Of a stretch of 64,000 bases of DNA, positions 54,252 to 63,318 are shown one piece after another (positions within the stretch are counted from its first letter, which is position 1; the number at the start of each line of letters is the position of its first letter). Source of the stretch: Paenibacillus daejeonensis DSM 15491 (GTDB lineage: Bacteria; Bacillota; Bacilli; Paenibacillales; Paenibacillaceae); contig NZ_KB899659.1 of NCBI RefSeq assembly GCF_000378385.1, positions 25,318 to 89,317 on the forward strand. Reading direction: 5' to 3'. The notes under the pieces were generated by a model. The model saw only the letters and a list, made by a program, of their open reading frames with translations, searched no databases and was not told the origin of the DNA. A program made the translations under genes and the position numbers.

Positions 54252-55274
54252 TCAGTATGCTCTTGAATATTGCTTCGGTATGGAGGTTTCTTTTTTAAGC
54301 TCGACTGCAGCCTCCAGCGCCCAGTGCGGATTGCGCAGCAAACCTCTACCGATGGCTACCAGATCTGCATCGTTATTGCCGACAACACTATCGGCCAGCG
54401 CAGGATCCTCCAGGCGGCCTACTGCCATAACCGGAATGTCCAAGGCTTGCTTGATCGCACGGGCCAAGGGAACTTGGTAACCGCCATGCGCGCCTGGACG
54501 TTTGGCCGCTGGGATCGCACCTTCGCCCCCGGAGGATACATCAAACAGGTCTACGCCCGCTTGCTGATAAGCCTTGGCCGCTTCGATACAAGTATCGAGG
54601 TCATAGCCTCCCTCCTTGTATTCAATCGCCGAGAGACGCATCATCAACGGCATGTTCTCTGGCAGCTCCGATTTGACTGCATGGATGACGTCCGTACCGA
54701 ACCGGGTCAGCTCCAGTCCGTACACATCCTCCCGTTGATTGGTGAGCGGCGACTGGAATTGATGGAGGAGGTACCCGTGAGCGCCATGCAGCTCAATCGC
54801 ATCAAAGCCGGCAGCAACCGCGCGTTTGGCAGCAGCTCTGAACTTTTCAACCATGCCTTGGACCTCTTCAGTTGTCAGTGCACGGGGCTGCTTATACTTC
54901 TCGTCAAAGGCAATCGCAGATGGTGCGACCGGCACTTCTGCATCTTCTGCTTTTCGTCCCGCATGCGCAATTTGGATGGCAACTTTGGCCCCGTGACTGT
55001 GACAAGCATCGACAATCCGTTTTAGTGCTGGAATGTGCTCATCCGACCACAACCCCAAATCGTAATCTGAAATTCGGCCATCGGGTTCGACATCCGTCAT
55101 TTCGATAATAATCAGGCCAGCACCTCCGATGGCGCGGCTGACATAATGCGTATAATGCCAGTCTGTGGCTATACCATCCTTGGCTTCTACGGAGTATTGG
55201 CACATGGGCGACATGACAATGCGGTTTTTCAAGGTTAAGCCCTTAAGGGAGAAGGGAGTGAATAAGTCGTTCAT
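54252..55274 (-). CDS. namA: YqjM-like NADPH dehydrogenase (old yellow enzyme family)
   Basis: A 340-residue FMN enzyme that reduces activated C=C bonds and nitro compounds. The YqjM-type marks are PMCQYSVEAKDG (redox-tuning Cys26), QIAHAGRKA, HGAHGYLLHQFQSPLTNQR with the substrate-binding histidines, and the C-terminal Arg finger in QYSRAY. GAGAGGAG precedes the ATG. It lies downstream of a MarR-type gene and is probably controlled by it. Confidence 0.93.
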   Translation of the reverse strand: MNDLFTPFSLKGLTLKNRIVMSPMCQYSVEAKDGIATDWHYTHYVSRAIGGAGLIIIEMTDVEPDGRISDYDLGLWSDEHIPALKRIVDACHSHGAKVAIQIAHAGRKAEDAEVPVAPSAIAFDEKYKQPRALTTEEVQGMVEKFRAAAKRAVAAGFDAIELHGAHGYLLHQFQSPLTNQREDVYGLELTRFGTDVIHAVKSELPENMPLMMRLSAIEYKEGGYDLDTCIEAAKAYQQAGVDLFDVSSGGEGAIPAAKRPGAHGGYQVPLARAIKQALDIPVMAVGRLEDPALADSVVGNNDADLVAIGRGLLRNPHWALEAAVELKKETSIPKQYSRAY

Positions 55275-55353
55275 GGTTTACAAGCTCCTCTCATCGTCCA
55301 AAATCTAGTATGCGATGCTCTATTATGTGCATGTGAGCACAAAAAAATAAAAA

Positions 55354-55363
55354 CATGCGCATG
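55354..55363. promoter_or_regulatory. Candidate MarR operator in OYE upstream region
   Basis: CATGCGCATG is a perfect 10-bp palindrome in the AT-rich gap upstream of the ene-reductase; a related CATGTGAGCAC lies 20 bases nearer the gene. Binding by the adjacent MarR protein is a guess. Confidence 0.35.
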
Positions 55364-55457
55364 CATATAAAAGTACAGGTAGACTTAAGATTTGTCAAGC
55401 TTGACTCCGGAAACGCGAGCGGCAAAGCGGCCTGCGTTCCCTTATCCACGTGAGCGG

Positions 55458-55889
55458 TTATTCCTTAAGCAGCAGTGTGGTCAAACGTTGCATTTCAGCA
55501 CGCACTTCCGATCGTTCCAGCTCCGCACGGAGTGCCGCCTGGAATGTCTCTAGCGCACGTTCGTATTTCGCCTCTCCACTTGCCGTAATGCGCGTGTAGA
55601 TGCCTCTGCGGTCGTCCTGGCAAATGTCACGTTCCAGAGATCCGCAATTTTTGGCCTCCATTCGTAAGACGAGACGGGAGGTGGCACTTTGACTTAACCC
55701 CACTTTGTCCTGCAGCTGCTGCAGTCTCAGTTTTTTGCTCTCGGTTTGCATAATAAAATGAAGCACGTAAAATTCTTTTAAAGATAAATCATGCGCCTCC
55801 AGCAGCGCCACTTCGATTCTTTGGTTTGTCTCGGCATGAATTTGCGAGAGACCCAGCCAGCCCAACAAGTGCTCTTGTTCGTATGGCAT
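55458..55889 (-). CDS. MarR-family transcriptional regulator
   Basis: A 143-residue winged-helix repressor, with LRLQQLQDKVGLSQSATSRLVLRMEAKNCGSLERDICQDDRRGIYTRITASG as the DNA-binding core. A Cys pair in the wing region (NCGS, ICQDD) raises the chance of redox sensing, though this is inference. The ATG at 55889 is preferred (GGGGTGAT upstream); the frame is open to a TTG at 55937. It precedes the ene-reductase and quinone reductase genes on the same strand. Confidence 0.88.
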   Translation of the reverse strand: MPYEQEHLLGWLGLSQIHAETNQRIEVALLEAHDLSLKEFYVLHFIMQTESKKLRLQQLQDKVGLSQSATSRLVLRMEAKNCGSLERDICQDDRRGIYTRITASGEAKYERALETFQAALRAELERSEVRAEMQRLTTLLLKE

Positions 55890-55999
55890 GATGACATCAC
55901 CCCGCTTCATTGTAGCAAGTTGCCACGCAATGGTCAAAAACGGAGAGTTCGTCTTATGGCATGAGATTATGTGGGCTCAATATTCTCATTCTCTCCCCC

Positions 56000-56188
56000 G
56001 TAAGGACATAAGTACAATTAATATCTCGTGAAGCTAGCTAAATTAAGTAGCTAAAGTCAAAAGTACAACTAATTCACTCCAATATAGAAATATATGGATA
56101 TTCCTGCAATATTAACTGCACTTTTGACTTTACGAGTCCAATTTTCAGCCATTAGGCTAGATTTAATTGTACTTTTGACTTTATTAGC
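56000..56188 (+). repeat. AT-rich nested inverted repeat, family 2 copy 2
   Basis: This occupies most of the gap between the MarR gene and the MacB-like gene and is the second copy of the element at 14334-14518, in the same orientation. The four motif units and their order are kept, while the linkers between them differ. Confidence 0.75.
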
Positions 56189-56271
56189 ACAGGGAGTCAC
56201 CCATCCCGTTCCTCTGCTAGCCTGCGAGAATCCCTCCCCCTGCTACCAGCGATGATCCAACGAACGACGAC

Positions 56272-56316
56272 GAGAAGCCCAGCACCTCTCAAAGGAGGCC
56301 TGGGCTTCGACAGTGC
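56272..56316 (-). other. Stem-loop after MacB-like gene
   Basis: GAAGCCCAG and CTGGGCTTC pair around a 17-base loop directly past the stop. There is no clear T tract, so it may be a weak terminator or an mRNA-stabilising hairpin. Confidence 0.5.
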
Positions 56317-56321
56317 TTCTA

Positions 56322-58715
56322 TCATTCTGTTCGCAGCGCAATCACGGGGTCCTTCTTGGTTGCTGCACGTGCCGGGATCAGACCGGCAATCAGGGTCAGC
56401 AGCATGCTGCCTGCAACCAGAGACAGGGCGTGCACCGCTGTGAGCTGGGCAATCCCCTCGATCTCGACGATGCCGGCGATAATGCGGCTGATGACGAGTG
56501 ACAACACATAGGCGATCCCAATACCCAGCGAGCCGGCCACCAGACCTACAATCAGCGTTTCGGCATTGAATAGTCTGGAGATGTCCTTCTTGCGGGCACC
56601 GATACTGCGGAGGATTCCGATTTCCTTGGTACGCTCCAGCACGGAGACATAGGTGATGATGCCGATCATGATGGTTGAAACGACCAAGGAGATCGCTGCA
56701 AATCCGATCAGAACGTAGGATACCGTGTCCAGGGCCGTCTGGATGGCTGTCCCGATCATCTCCGACATATCCGTATAGAGGATCCGCTCGCCCTCCTCGC
56801 GCCCGGTGTTGTAGGCGTCCAGATGCTGCTTAATGACGTCCTTGCCGGCAAAATTCGCGGGGTAGATACTAATGCTGGTTGGTGTCGTGTCTGCACCGAG
56901 CATACGCAATCGCTGCTGCTTGGCCGCGTCGTCCGCAAACGGCACGTTGCTCACCACATCCCGGTCAGATGCCAGCTGGGCGGCAGCAATTTCGGACGCC
57001 TCTGCATTCTCGACTACGGCTTCGGCAAGCTGCGGTGTATACGCCAAACCTTCGGACAAGAATCCACTGGATGACGCGGCATCCTCTTTGATCCGCAGGA
57101 TCCCGGTGATGGTGAGCGTAGTACCTTCATCTCCATCAAAGAGGGACGTGTATGCATCCGGACCTGCAGGTGTAAACAAACCATTCTCCTGCGCGGTGTA
57201 AAAGCTATCGTTGGGTACCAGCTTCATCACTGTCTTGTCGATCCAGTCCTCCAGTGGCAATGCTTCGCCGCCCGGGGCCATTCCCAGCTTCTCGAAGAAG
57301 GATTGATCCAACTGGTTATAGGAATTCACAACAAGTGCGATTTCTCCTGCCTCAGCAGGGTAGCGGCTGCCTTCGCCGATCAGGTCATACATGGATAGGA
57401 TAAAGGAATCATCCTCCGGCAGCTCCTGCCAATAGGTTGGTGTCTCGCCGAATCCCGGCGGGAGCTCCATAGGCATGCTGGTCGAGGTCTCAAACTTGAC
57501 GACGTCCGCCCCGCCCCTGGCCAGCAGGTTCATCTCCACGTCTCTGCTATATGTTACCGCATTGGTGGAATTCGGGTATAGCTGTGTCAGTTCCGCAACA
57601 TGGTCGAAGTATTCTTCGGTCAGTTGATTCACATGCATCCCGGGGTCAACGCTTCGCTCATGCGGCCGCAGAAGATTGTCCGTTGGAAACTCCTCTCCCT
57701 CGCTCCCGTTCTCTGCAAAGGGGGAGCCTGGCGGCGGTTCCGGAGGACCCTGCATAAACTGTACGCCCTCGGACACAGTGACCGGAAAGCCAGCCAGTGT
57801 GTCGGACTGCACATTGCCAATGTACGTGGACAAGCCGTTCGAGAGCGCCAGTACAAGTGCGACGCCGATAATACCTATGCTCCCCGCAAAGGAAGTGATG
57901 AGCGTGCGTCCTTTTTTGGTGAGCAGGTTTCGGAAGGAGAGAGATAAGGCAGTCATCAAGGACATGGAGGTTTTCCCCACATGAAGCTCGCCATCCCCGT
58001 CACTTCCTTGTCCAGACACAACGGTTTCTTCATTAGCCAACGGATGGCTGTCGGACTGCACTTCCCCATCTCGTAAATGAATGATCCGGCTGCTGTACGC
58101 TTCTGCCAAATCAGCGTTGTGTGTCACCATGATAACCAGCTTGTCGGCTGAAATGTCCTTGAGGATCTCCATTACCTGGAGACTGGTCTGGCTGTCCAGG
58201 GCGCCTGTCGGCTCATCTGCAAGAATGATGTCGGGATCATTCACGAGCGCCCGGGCGATTGCGACCCGCTGCATCTGTCCACCGGAGAGTTGATTCGGCC
58301 GCTGATTGAGCTTATCGGCGAGCCCTACCGAGGTTAATGCCTGCTTGGCTTTCTCCCGCCGCTCGGTTGCAGACACCCCGGATAGGGTCATAGCAATCTC
58401 TACATTTTGAAGGATCGTCTGATGGGAGATCAGATTATAGTTTTGAAAGACGAACCCGATGGAGCGGTTCCGGTACGCATCCCAATCCCTGTCCTTGAAG
58501 CGCCGGGTCGATTTGCCGCCGAGCGACAGATCCCCTTCGTCATACCGGTCCAGACCGCCAATGATGTTGAGCAGCGTCGTTTTTCCGCATCCAGACGGAC
58601 CAAGGATGGATACAAACTCGCTTTCCCTGAATTCCAGGGAGACACCTTTTAGCGCGTGGACAACTTCGCCGCTATGGTACGATTTTTTGATGTCGGATAG
58701 CTTTAATTTTGACAT
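56322..58715 (-). CDS. Fused ABC ATPase-permease (MacB/LolD-FtsX type)
   Basis: A 797-residue exporter-like protein. An N-terminal ATPase (1-230) has Walker A GPSGCGKTT, signature LSGGQMQR and Walker B ILADEPTGALD. The first membrane span is near 285-305, then a large extracytoplasmic MacB-type domain with a Pro/Glu-rich segment (about 345-385), and three C-terminal FtsX spans (about 665-690, 715-740, 765-785). MacB-type proteins are mechanotransmission machines for peptide, antibiotic or lipoprotein handling. The ATG at 58715 has AGGAGG upstream. No separate partner or two-component system adjoins it. Confidence 0.9.
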   Translation of the reverse strand: MSKLKLSDIKKSYHSGEVVHALKGVSLEFRESEFVSILGPSGCGKTTLLNIIGGLDRYDEGDLSLGGKSTRRFKDRDWDAYRNRSIGFVFQNYNLISHQTILQNVEIAMTLSGVSATERREKAKQALTSVGLADKLNQRPNQLSGGQMQRVAIARALVNDPDIILADEPTGALDSQTSLQVMEILKDISADKLVIMVTHNADLAEAYSSRIIHLRDGEVQSDSHPLANEETVVSGQGSDGDGELHVGKTSMSLMTALSLSFRNLLTKKGRTLITSFAGSIGIIGVALVLALSNGLSTYIGNVQSDTLAGFPVTVSEGVQFMQGPPEPPPGSPFAENGSEGEEFPTDNLLRPHERSVDPGMHVNQLTEEYFDHVAELTQLYPNSTNAVTYSRDVEMNLLARGGADVVKFETSTSMPMELPPGFGETPTYWQELPEDDSFILSMYDLIGEGSRYPAEAGEIALVVNSYNQLDQSFFEKLGMAPGGEALPLEDWIDKTVMKLVPNDSFYTAQENGLFTPAGPDAYTSLFDGDEGTTLTITGILRIKEDAASSSGFLSEGLAYTPQLAEAVVENAEASEIAAAQLASDRDVVSNVPFADDAAKQQRLRMLGADTTPTSISIYPANFAGKDVIKQHLDAYNTGREEGERILYTDMSEMIGTAIQTALDTVSYVLIGFAAISLVVSTIMIGIITYVSVLERTKEIGILRSIGARKKDISRLFNAETLIVGLVAGSLGIGIAYVLSLVISRIIAGIVEIEGIAQLTAVHALSLVAGSMLLTLIAGLIPARAATKKDPVIALRTE

Positions 58716-58929
58716 ATAGACCTCCTGTGCTGTCGTGTCCAGATCAACCATTCTCCTATAGCTTAACCGAACGGGACACACAGAAGCAAAAGTAGGCACC
58801 TAGCAGCTATATAACCTCGGCAGGACTTTTTGTAATGACGCCTTATACGATAGGCCCTCCTTTATTGCTTTGGCATTCTCGTTATCCTATACTTAATGTT
58901 TAATAGAGTTCGAGAGGAGATATGCGATT

Positions 58930-59277
58930 GTGGAAACAATGGACTATGTAGCAATTATAGCGATGGGGCTGGGCGTCCTGCTGCTCTTCCGCGTCATTAG
59001 CCTGCAGAGCCAGATCAACGAGCTTCGTTATGAGCTTCGGCAGTCGGGCAATCAGCCGGTTGGGTTGTCTACTCGCAATACGATCGCTGCCTCCGATAAT
59101 ACTGGCCGAACACTGAACCCGTTAGAAGGGGATCAAGATGCTGCGCTCGAGGCCAGAATCCGGGAGCTGTTGGCAAGCGGCAGCAAAATCCAGGCCATTA
59201 AGGAAGTGCGAGAAGCCCGCAGTCTTTCCTTGGTGGAGGCCAAGAGGCTGGTGGAGCAGCTGGAGCGACAATCTTAG
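58930..59277 (+). CDS. Membrane-anchored L7/L12 C-terminal-like domain protein
   Basis: A 115-residue protein with one N-terminal membrane span (about 5-22), a short coiled segment (SLQSQINELRYELRQ) and a C-terminal domain like that of ribosomal protein L7/L12 (about 75-113: LLASGSKIQAIKEVREARSLSLVEAKRLVEQL). In L7/L12 this fold contacts translation factors; the role of membrane-tethered versions is unknown. The start is GTG; an ATG three codons later is possible. Confidence 0.8.
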   Translation: METMDYVAIIAMGLGVLLLFRVISLQSQINELRYELRQSGNQPVGLSTRNTIAASDNTGRTLNPLEGDQDAALEARIRELLASGSKIQAIKEVREARSLSLVEAKRLVEQLERQS

Positions 59278-59287
59278 CTTGGAACAG

Positions 59288-59336
59288 CCTAAGCCCTGTT
59301 CGTATGCCGGTTGCCGGACTTACGAACAGGGCTCAT
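59288..59336 (+). terminator. Rho-independent terminator after L7/L12-like gene
   Basis: AGCCCTGTTCGTA and TACGAACAGGGCT form a perfect stem with a GC-rich loop, followed by CATTTTG. The T tract is short. Confidence 0.7.
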
Positions 59337-59376
59337 TTTGTCTGACAGGAAGATCCATTAAGGCGCCTCCCTCCAA

Positions 59377-59895
59377 TCAGGTTGTCCTTGCCAAAGGCTT
59401 CGCCATATGTACGATCTCGTCGGTCTCCCACTCCAGCTCCTGATAATGTCGAGAGATCCAGAAAGACAGTCCCCCTGGCAAATAACTGGAGGTATGCAGA
59501 TAACTGGTCGTATAACCTGCATCGCTTGCAAAGGCCTCTGCCCTTTTGTACAGCACGCTGCCGATGCCCTGCCGCCGGCACGCTTCGTCGATATAGAGTC
59601 TGGTCATCTCACACGCTTCAGCCTTCTCTAACTGTGGCTGCAACATTGGGAACCGGTGATCATACGGGCGGATCGCGACCGTGCCGATTATCCGACCTTC
59701 CGCGTCTTCTGCTATATAGAAGTTGGCATTAGGCGCCTCCAGATACACCTGGGCGAAATTCGTTAAATCGTAAGGATTCTTGTAGTACTTGCCTTCCGGA
59801 TAGAGCTGACCCATGACACGTTGAACGAATGCGACGACATCGGCGATCCGGTTCGGTGTCACCTCAGCTACAGTATAGGATAGATTCAATGTCAT
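59377..59895 (-). CDS. GNAT-family N-acetyltransferase
   Basis: A 172-residue acetyltransferase with acetyl-CoA motif LYIDEACRRQGIGSVLYKRAEAFA (about 96-120) and IIGTVAIRPYDHRF before it. AGGAGG lies just upstream and the gene begins 15 bases after the FeoB-like stop, so it is probably the last gene of that operon. The substrate is unknown. Confidence 0.85.
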   Translation of the reverse strand: MTLNLSYTVAEVTPNRIADVVAFVQRVMGQLYPEGKYYKNPYDLTNFAQVYLEAPNANFYIAEDAEGRIIGTVAIRPYDHRFPMLQPQLEKAEACEMTRLYIDEACRRQGIGSVLYKRAEAFASDAGYTTSYLHTSSYLPGGLSFWISRHYQELEWETDEIVHMAKPLARTT

Positions 59896-59910
59896 GTGTT
59901 AGCCTCCTAG

Positions 59911-61557
59911 TTAGCATAGCCTAAGCAATAATAGCATGAATCCGGTTGATACAAGTGAAGTGATTGCCTGCCGTCCGGCCATCATGCTGGCAAATCGCCA
60001 CCCGAGCTCCTGCCGTACCGTCCATAAAGTAACCAGACACGCCGTGAGTGTGGACGCCAGATAAACTAGAATAAACACTTGTCCGGGCTGCATCGCCTGC
60101 AGCAGGCTGCCCTCTCCTTGGTTGAGGATCAGCAAGCCGTCCTTGCGCAGCACCGAGAAGACCAATGCGGCGGAGGCATCGGCAGGCAATTGGAACAACT
60201 GGAGCACTGGCGCAGCCGCTGTCGCAAGAGTGGACATGATTCCTGCCCACTCCAGTAAAGCGGCCGTCAAGCAGATCCCCAGAAAAATAGGCATAGCCTG
60301 AAGCACGAATTGCTTGCTGACGCCCAATACCCGCCAGTGCACAGCCCGAATACCAGGGCGCTGCAGGAAGGTGTCGGAGCGGTAACCGATCGCTAGAGGT
60401 GTGTGGTGCTCCCGATGCCAGATCCGGGTATGCAGTGCGCCGAACAATCCCAATGCGAGCAGGTAGGGGACGAACAGCCACGGATGCCCGGCGGAGGAGA
60501 ACAGAGACAGTGACGCCCCGATCTGATAGCTGCACGCAGAGACGAAGGCAATCATCGATACACAGGCTTTACGCGAGCATGCACTGCAGGAACGGCTCTG
60601 GAACACAGCGACCACATTACAGCCGAAGCCGCTCAGCACAGGGATCAGATCTCTGCCGTGCAGCCCGATTCGGCGCATCCAACCATCCAGCGCGTCAGTG
60701 ACCCGGTCCTTGAGCCCGCTCTCCTCTGCCACTGCCACGCTAAGACCGAGCAGTACCACTACGGGAAACGCCCAAAGAAACGAGTACCAGCCCAGAGTGA
60801 TCAGGCCGTAATCGCCGACAAGGATGGATTGCGCCAGGGGCGGCGTCCAGGTCAAACGGTTTCGGATAGGTTCGAGCATGTTCATGTCGATGATCGGCTG
60901 CAGCCACGTTGAGAACAGATAAGCCAGCAGCACAGGCACGGCAAATAGCAAAAACGTCATAGCGAGCGCTGCTCCTCTCCCCCATCGGTGGTGTTCAAAC
61001 CAATTGGGCGAGGGTAAAACTGCGCTACAGCTCGGAGGCTTCAAACGCCGGGCGGGCATTCGCAGATTAGATGCCTCACGAATCGCTTGCAGCAGTTGAT
61101 CGCGTTCGGTCCCCTGCAGGTCGCGGGCATCCAGAGCAAACGTGGCGATGCCTAGCCGTTCTCTGCAATATCGCTGCAAGGTTTCTGTAGAACCGTTAAT
61201 TTTGTCTGTGAAAGTCAGTACAAGAACCGCACGTTTTCCCCCTGCATCTGCCGCATCCAGAAGCAGCGGCAGCTCGGCCTCTGCATGCGTTGCCCGAACG
61301 ACCAACACAGCTATATCTGCCGCAACAGCCGTGCGCAAGGCATCCTTTGTGGAGCGGCTGTCATCCTCGGTGCGTATACCGGGCAGGTCAGCAAGCACCA
61401 TGCCGGTGGGCAGTCTGCCCATACGGGCGCTTACCGTCGAACCACGAACATTGGCAACCAGCCCCGTTTTATCCCCGGTCAATCGTCTGAATAAGGCCGA
61501 CTTTCCCGATGACTCAAAACCCAGAAGCACCGCAGTTTGTGATTCCGGCGTCAGCAT
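59911..61557 (-). CDS. FeoB-like GTPase/permease, divergent
   Basis: A 548-residue protein with an N-terminal small G domain and a C-terminal Gate-type membrane domain. G1 is GFESSGKSALF, G2 lies in VRGSTVSARMG and G3 is DLPGI. The G4 motif (NxxD in FeoB) reads TFTD, losing the guanine-specificity Asn. The gate motif GFGCNVVAVFQSRSCSACSRKAC is unusually Cys-rich. It is ~100-200 residues shorter than usual FeoB and has no FeoA partner. Its ATG overlaps the flavoprotein stop. Behind Zur-like boxes, zinc rather than iron is the likelier cargo; this is inference. Confidence 0.8.
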   Translation of the reverse strand: MLTPESQTAVLLGFESSGKSALFRRLTGDKTGLVANVRGSTVSARMGRLPTGMVLADLPGIRTEDDSRSTKDALRTAVAADIAVLVVRATHAEAELPLLLDAADAGGKRAVLVLTFTDKINGSTETLQRYCRERLGIATFALDARDLQGTERDQLLQAIREASNLRMPARRLKPPSCSAVLPSPNWFEHHRWGRGAALAMTFLLFAVPVLLAYLFSTWLQPIIDMNMLEPIRNRLTWTPPLAQSILVGDYGLITLGWYSFLWAFPVVVLLGLSVAVAEESGLKDRVTDALDGWMRRIGLHGRDLIPVLSGFGCNVVAVFQSRSCSACSRKACVSMIAFVSACSYQIGASLSLFSSAGHPWLFVPYLLALGLFGALHTRIWHREHHTPLAIGYRSDTFLQRPGIRAVHWRVLGVSKQFVLQAMPIFLGICLTAALLEWAGIMSTLATAAAPVLQLFQLPADASAALVFSVLRKDGLLILNQGEGSLLQAMQPGQVFILVYLASTLTACLVTLWTVRQELGWRFASMMAGRQAITSLVSTGFMLLLLRLC

Positions 61558-62678
61558 GTGCAAGTCTCGCCACAGCAGCTCAGATCATCGAGCAGGAGCC
61601 CTTCCTTGTGGTACGTCTCGAGGATCTTGCGGTCCAATTCGAATCGCCTCGCGATAGCATCGCCTATCACGCCAAACCGCTGGCGGAATTTATAGATAAA
61701 ACAAAATAAAAGTTGACCATGGATCACACTTGGTCCCGTCAGGAACAAGCCTGGTGTGACTGTCGACTCATCCGACTCCGTCAGGCGTGTCTTGCCCTGT
61801 TCGTCTCTGGCGAAGAGGGACTCGATGATGCCGAGACTGCCCTTGAAGCCCGTCGCCAGGATCGGTTGCGCCATCGTTGTTATCATGCGGGATTGCCCTT
61901 CTGCATCCTCGCAATAGATCAAATAGCGTTCATGCTCGTCAGCTTCAATCCATTGTACCTCATACCCGCCGATCCAGTCGATGCGGCCCTCTTCTACTTG
62001 ACGCAGCCGGTCCTTTGTATAAGGCGATAGCTCAACGCTGGGGTCGCTGCTGCCTTTTTTCAAACCATGGCCCTTACGGTCAATGATCGTCACATGTTTG
62101 CCCAAGTGGGCCAGATGAATCGCCGCATCTGCGCCGCTCTCATAGCCGCCGACAATGACAATATCATCCCCTTCGATGTGCTTCCATTCCTGAACCAGAC
62201 TGTTATGAATGCCATACTCTGCACCTGGAAAGCTGCCGAGATCGGGATATTGAAACTCGCCAGCTGCCCAGATCACGGTCTGTGCGGTTAATTTGCCTGC
62301 TTGCGTCTGTACTTCAAAACCGCCGCTATCCACAGGCTCAATGCCCGTCACATCGATGCCGCACTGCACAGGCAGCTGCTTGTAGGCAGCCACGGCGTGC
62401 AAATAGTTCGCGTAGTCTTCCCCGGAAGGGTGCTCTGTCCCCAGTGTATAGGCAGGTGACGTGTTCAGGGCGATGGCATTGAGATCCATCATGCCGTAGG
62501 CGTTGCTAGTGAAGGAGGGGGTGATCATCCGCACCTCACGCGGCCACATTGCAAAGGAAGCGCCGATATCCGCACGCTCCAGGATGCTGAAATGGCGCAC
62601 ACCAAGGTCCTGCAGCACACTCCCCATGCCAATGCCGGCGGGGCCTGCGCCGACAATCAGACAATCATAGGTCGGCAT
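61551..62678 (-). CDS. CzcO/YpdA-like flavoprotein with Cys-rich tail
   Basis: A 375-residue FAD/NAD(P)-binding oxidoreductase with two Rossmann motifs: IVGAGPAGIGMGSVL (FAD, 8-22) and IVIVGGYESGADAAIHLA (NAD(P), about 173-190). The fold matches the monooxygenase-like CzcO/TrkA-like group, some members of which sit beside metal transporters. The C-terminus SCCGETCTC holds four cysteines (CC-x3-CxC) that could bind a metal or form a redox disulfide. AGGAGC precedes the ATG, which lies inside the AbrB gene end (14-base overlap). Confidence 0.85.
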   Translation of the reverse strand: MPTYDCLIVGAGPAGIGMGSVLQDLGVRHFSILERADIGASFAMWPREVRMITPSFTSNAYGMMDLNAIALNTSPAYTLGTEHPSGEDYANYLHAVAAYKQLPVQCGIDVTGIEPVDSGGFEVQTQAGKLTAQTVIWAAGEFQYPDLGSFPGAEYGIHNSLVQEWKHIEGDDIVIVGGYESGADAAIHLAHLGKHVTIIDRKGHGLKKGSSDPSVELSPYTKDRLRQVEEGRIDWIGGYEVQWIEADEHERYLIYCEDAEGQSRMITTMAQPILATGFKGSLGIIESLFARDEQGKTRLTESDESTVTPGLFLTGPSVIHGQLLFCFIYKFRQRFGVIGDAIARRFELDRKILETYHKEGLLLDDLSCCGETCTC

Positions 62679-62946
62679 AGGCTTGCTCCTCGGACTGGGA
62701 CAGCAGCTGCTTCAACTCCGCCAGGCAGTCTTTGCTGACGACTTTGCCGCGGTAATGCATCAGGTTCTCCGCACTGCCGGTGAAGATGCAGGTGGGCTCA
62801 TATTTGCGGAGCATGATCCGTTCGTCGTCGACGAAGATTTCCAGCGGATCCTTCTCGGAAATACCCAATGTTCGCCTTAGCTCAATCGGAATGACAATGC
62901 GGCCTAACTCATCAACTTTTCGAACGATTCCTGTTGCTTTGATCAT
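62665..62946 (-). CDS. AbrB-family transition-state regulator
   Basis: A 93-residue DNA-binding protein with the AbrB swapped-hairpin motif KATGIVRKVDELGRIVIPIELRRTLGI, then EIFVDDERIMLRKYEP, closely like Bacillus AbrB/Abh in the first 55 residues. The ATG at 62946 is chosen because the longer frame runs through the DUF3024 gene; GGGAGG lies 11 bases upstream. It is unusual to find AbrB inside an operon with a ribosomal protein and a metal-type permease. Confidence 0.9.
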   Translation of the reverse strand: MIKATGIVRKVDELGRIVIPIELRRTLGISEKDPLEIFVDDERIMLRKYEPTCIFTGSAENLMHYRGKVVSKDCLAELKQLLSQSEEQAYADL

Positions 62947-62980
62947 CGTGATGTATGCCTCCCATTGAATGTGCGTTAAA

Positions 62981-63313
62981 TTAAGAAATCCAGAACAGCC
63001 CTTCCCGGTCCAGCTCCACTTGCTCCAGCAAGCATTCAAAGTCCGGGTGTGGAAGGATGGACGGCACCGGTGCCCACCCTCCACTCTCATTCCGAGCTTG
63101 TACCAGCCATCTCTGCTCTGCCTGCCGAAACCGGGCGATCGCAGTGCCCGTCCACGCGCGTGTCCCGTCATCCGGACGCTCCTCATAGAGCGTTAACCCC
63201 TCATCATCCCACCGATAGATTAGCCTGACGGAGGCACGCACCTGGCCCGGTACCTTATGCGCGATGTACCCATCGAGAATGCGCTCCAGTCGTCGGATTG
63301 TAAAAAGGTCCAT
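62981..63313 (-). CDS. DUF3024-like protein
   Basis: A 110-residue protein that resembles DUF3024: VRLIYRWDDEGLTLYEERP, IARFRQAEQRWLVQARNESGGW and the ending LLEQVELDREGLFWIS. No catalytic motif, cysteine-rich site or membrane segment is visible. It begins five bases after the S14 stop without a strong ribosome site, so it is probably translated by coupling. Function unknown. Confidence 0.75.
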   Translation of the reverse strand: MDLFTIRRLERILDGYIAHKVPGQVRASVRLIYRWDDEGLTLYEERPDDGTRAWTGTAIARFRQAEQRWLVQARNESGGWAPVPSILPHPDFECLLEQVELDREGLFWIS

Positions 63314-63318
63314 GGCGG

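Noticed and set aside
59911..61557. Ordinary ferrous iron transporter FeoB
   Set aside because: No FeoA, no Fur-type box seen, altered G4 motif, shorter membrane part and Zur-like context.
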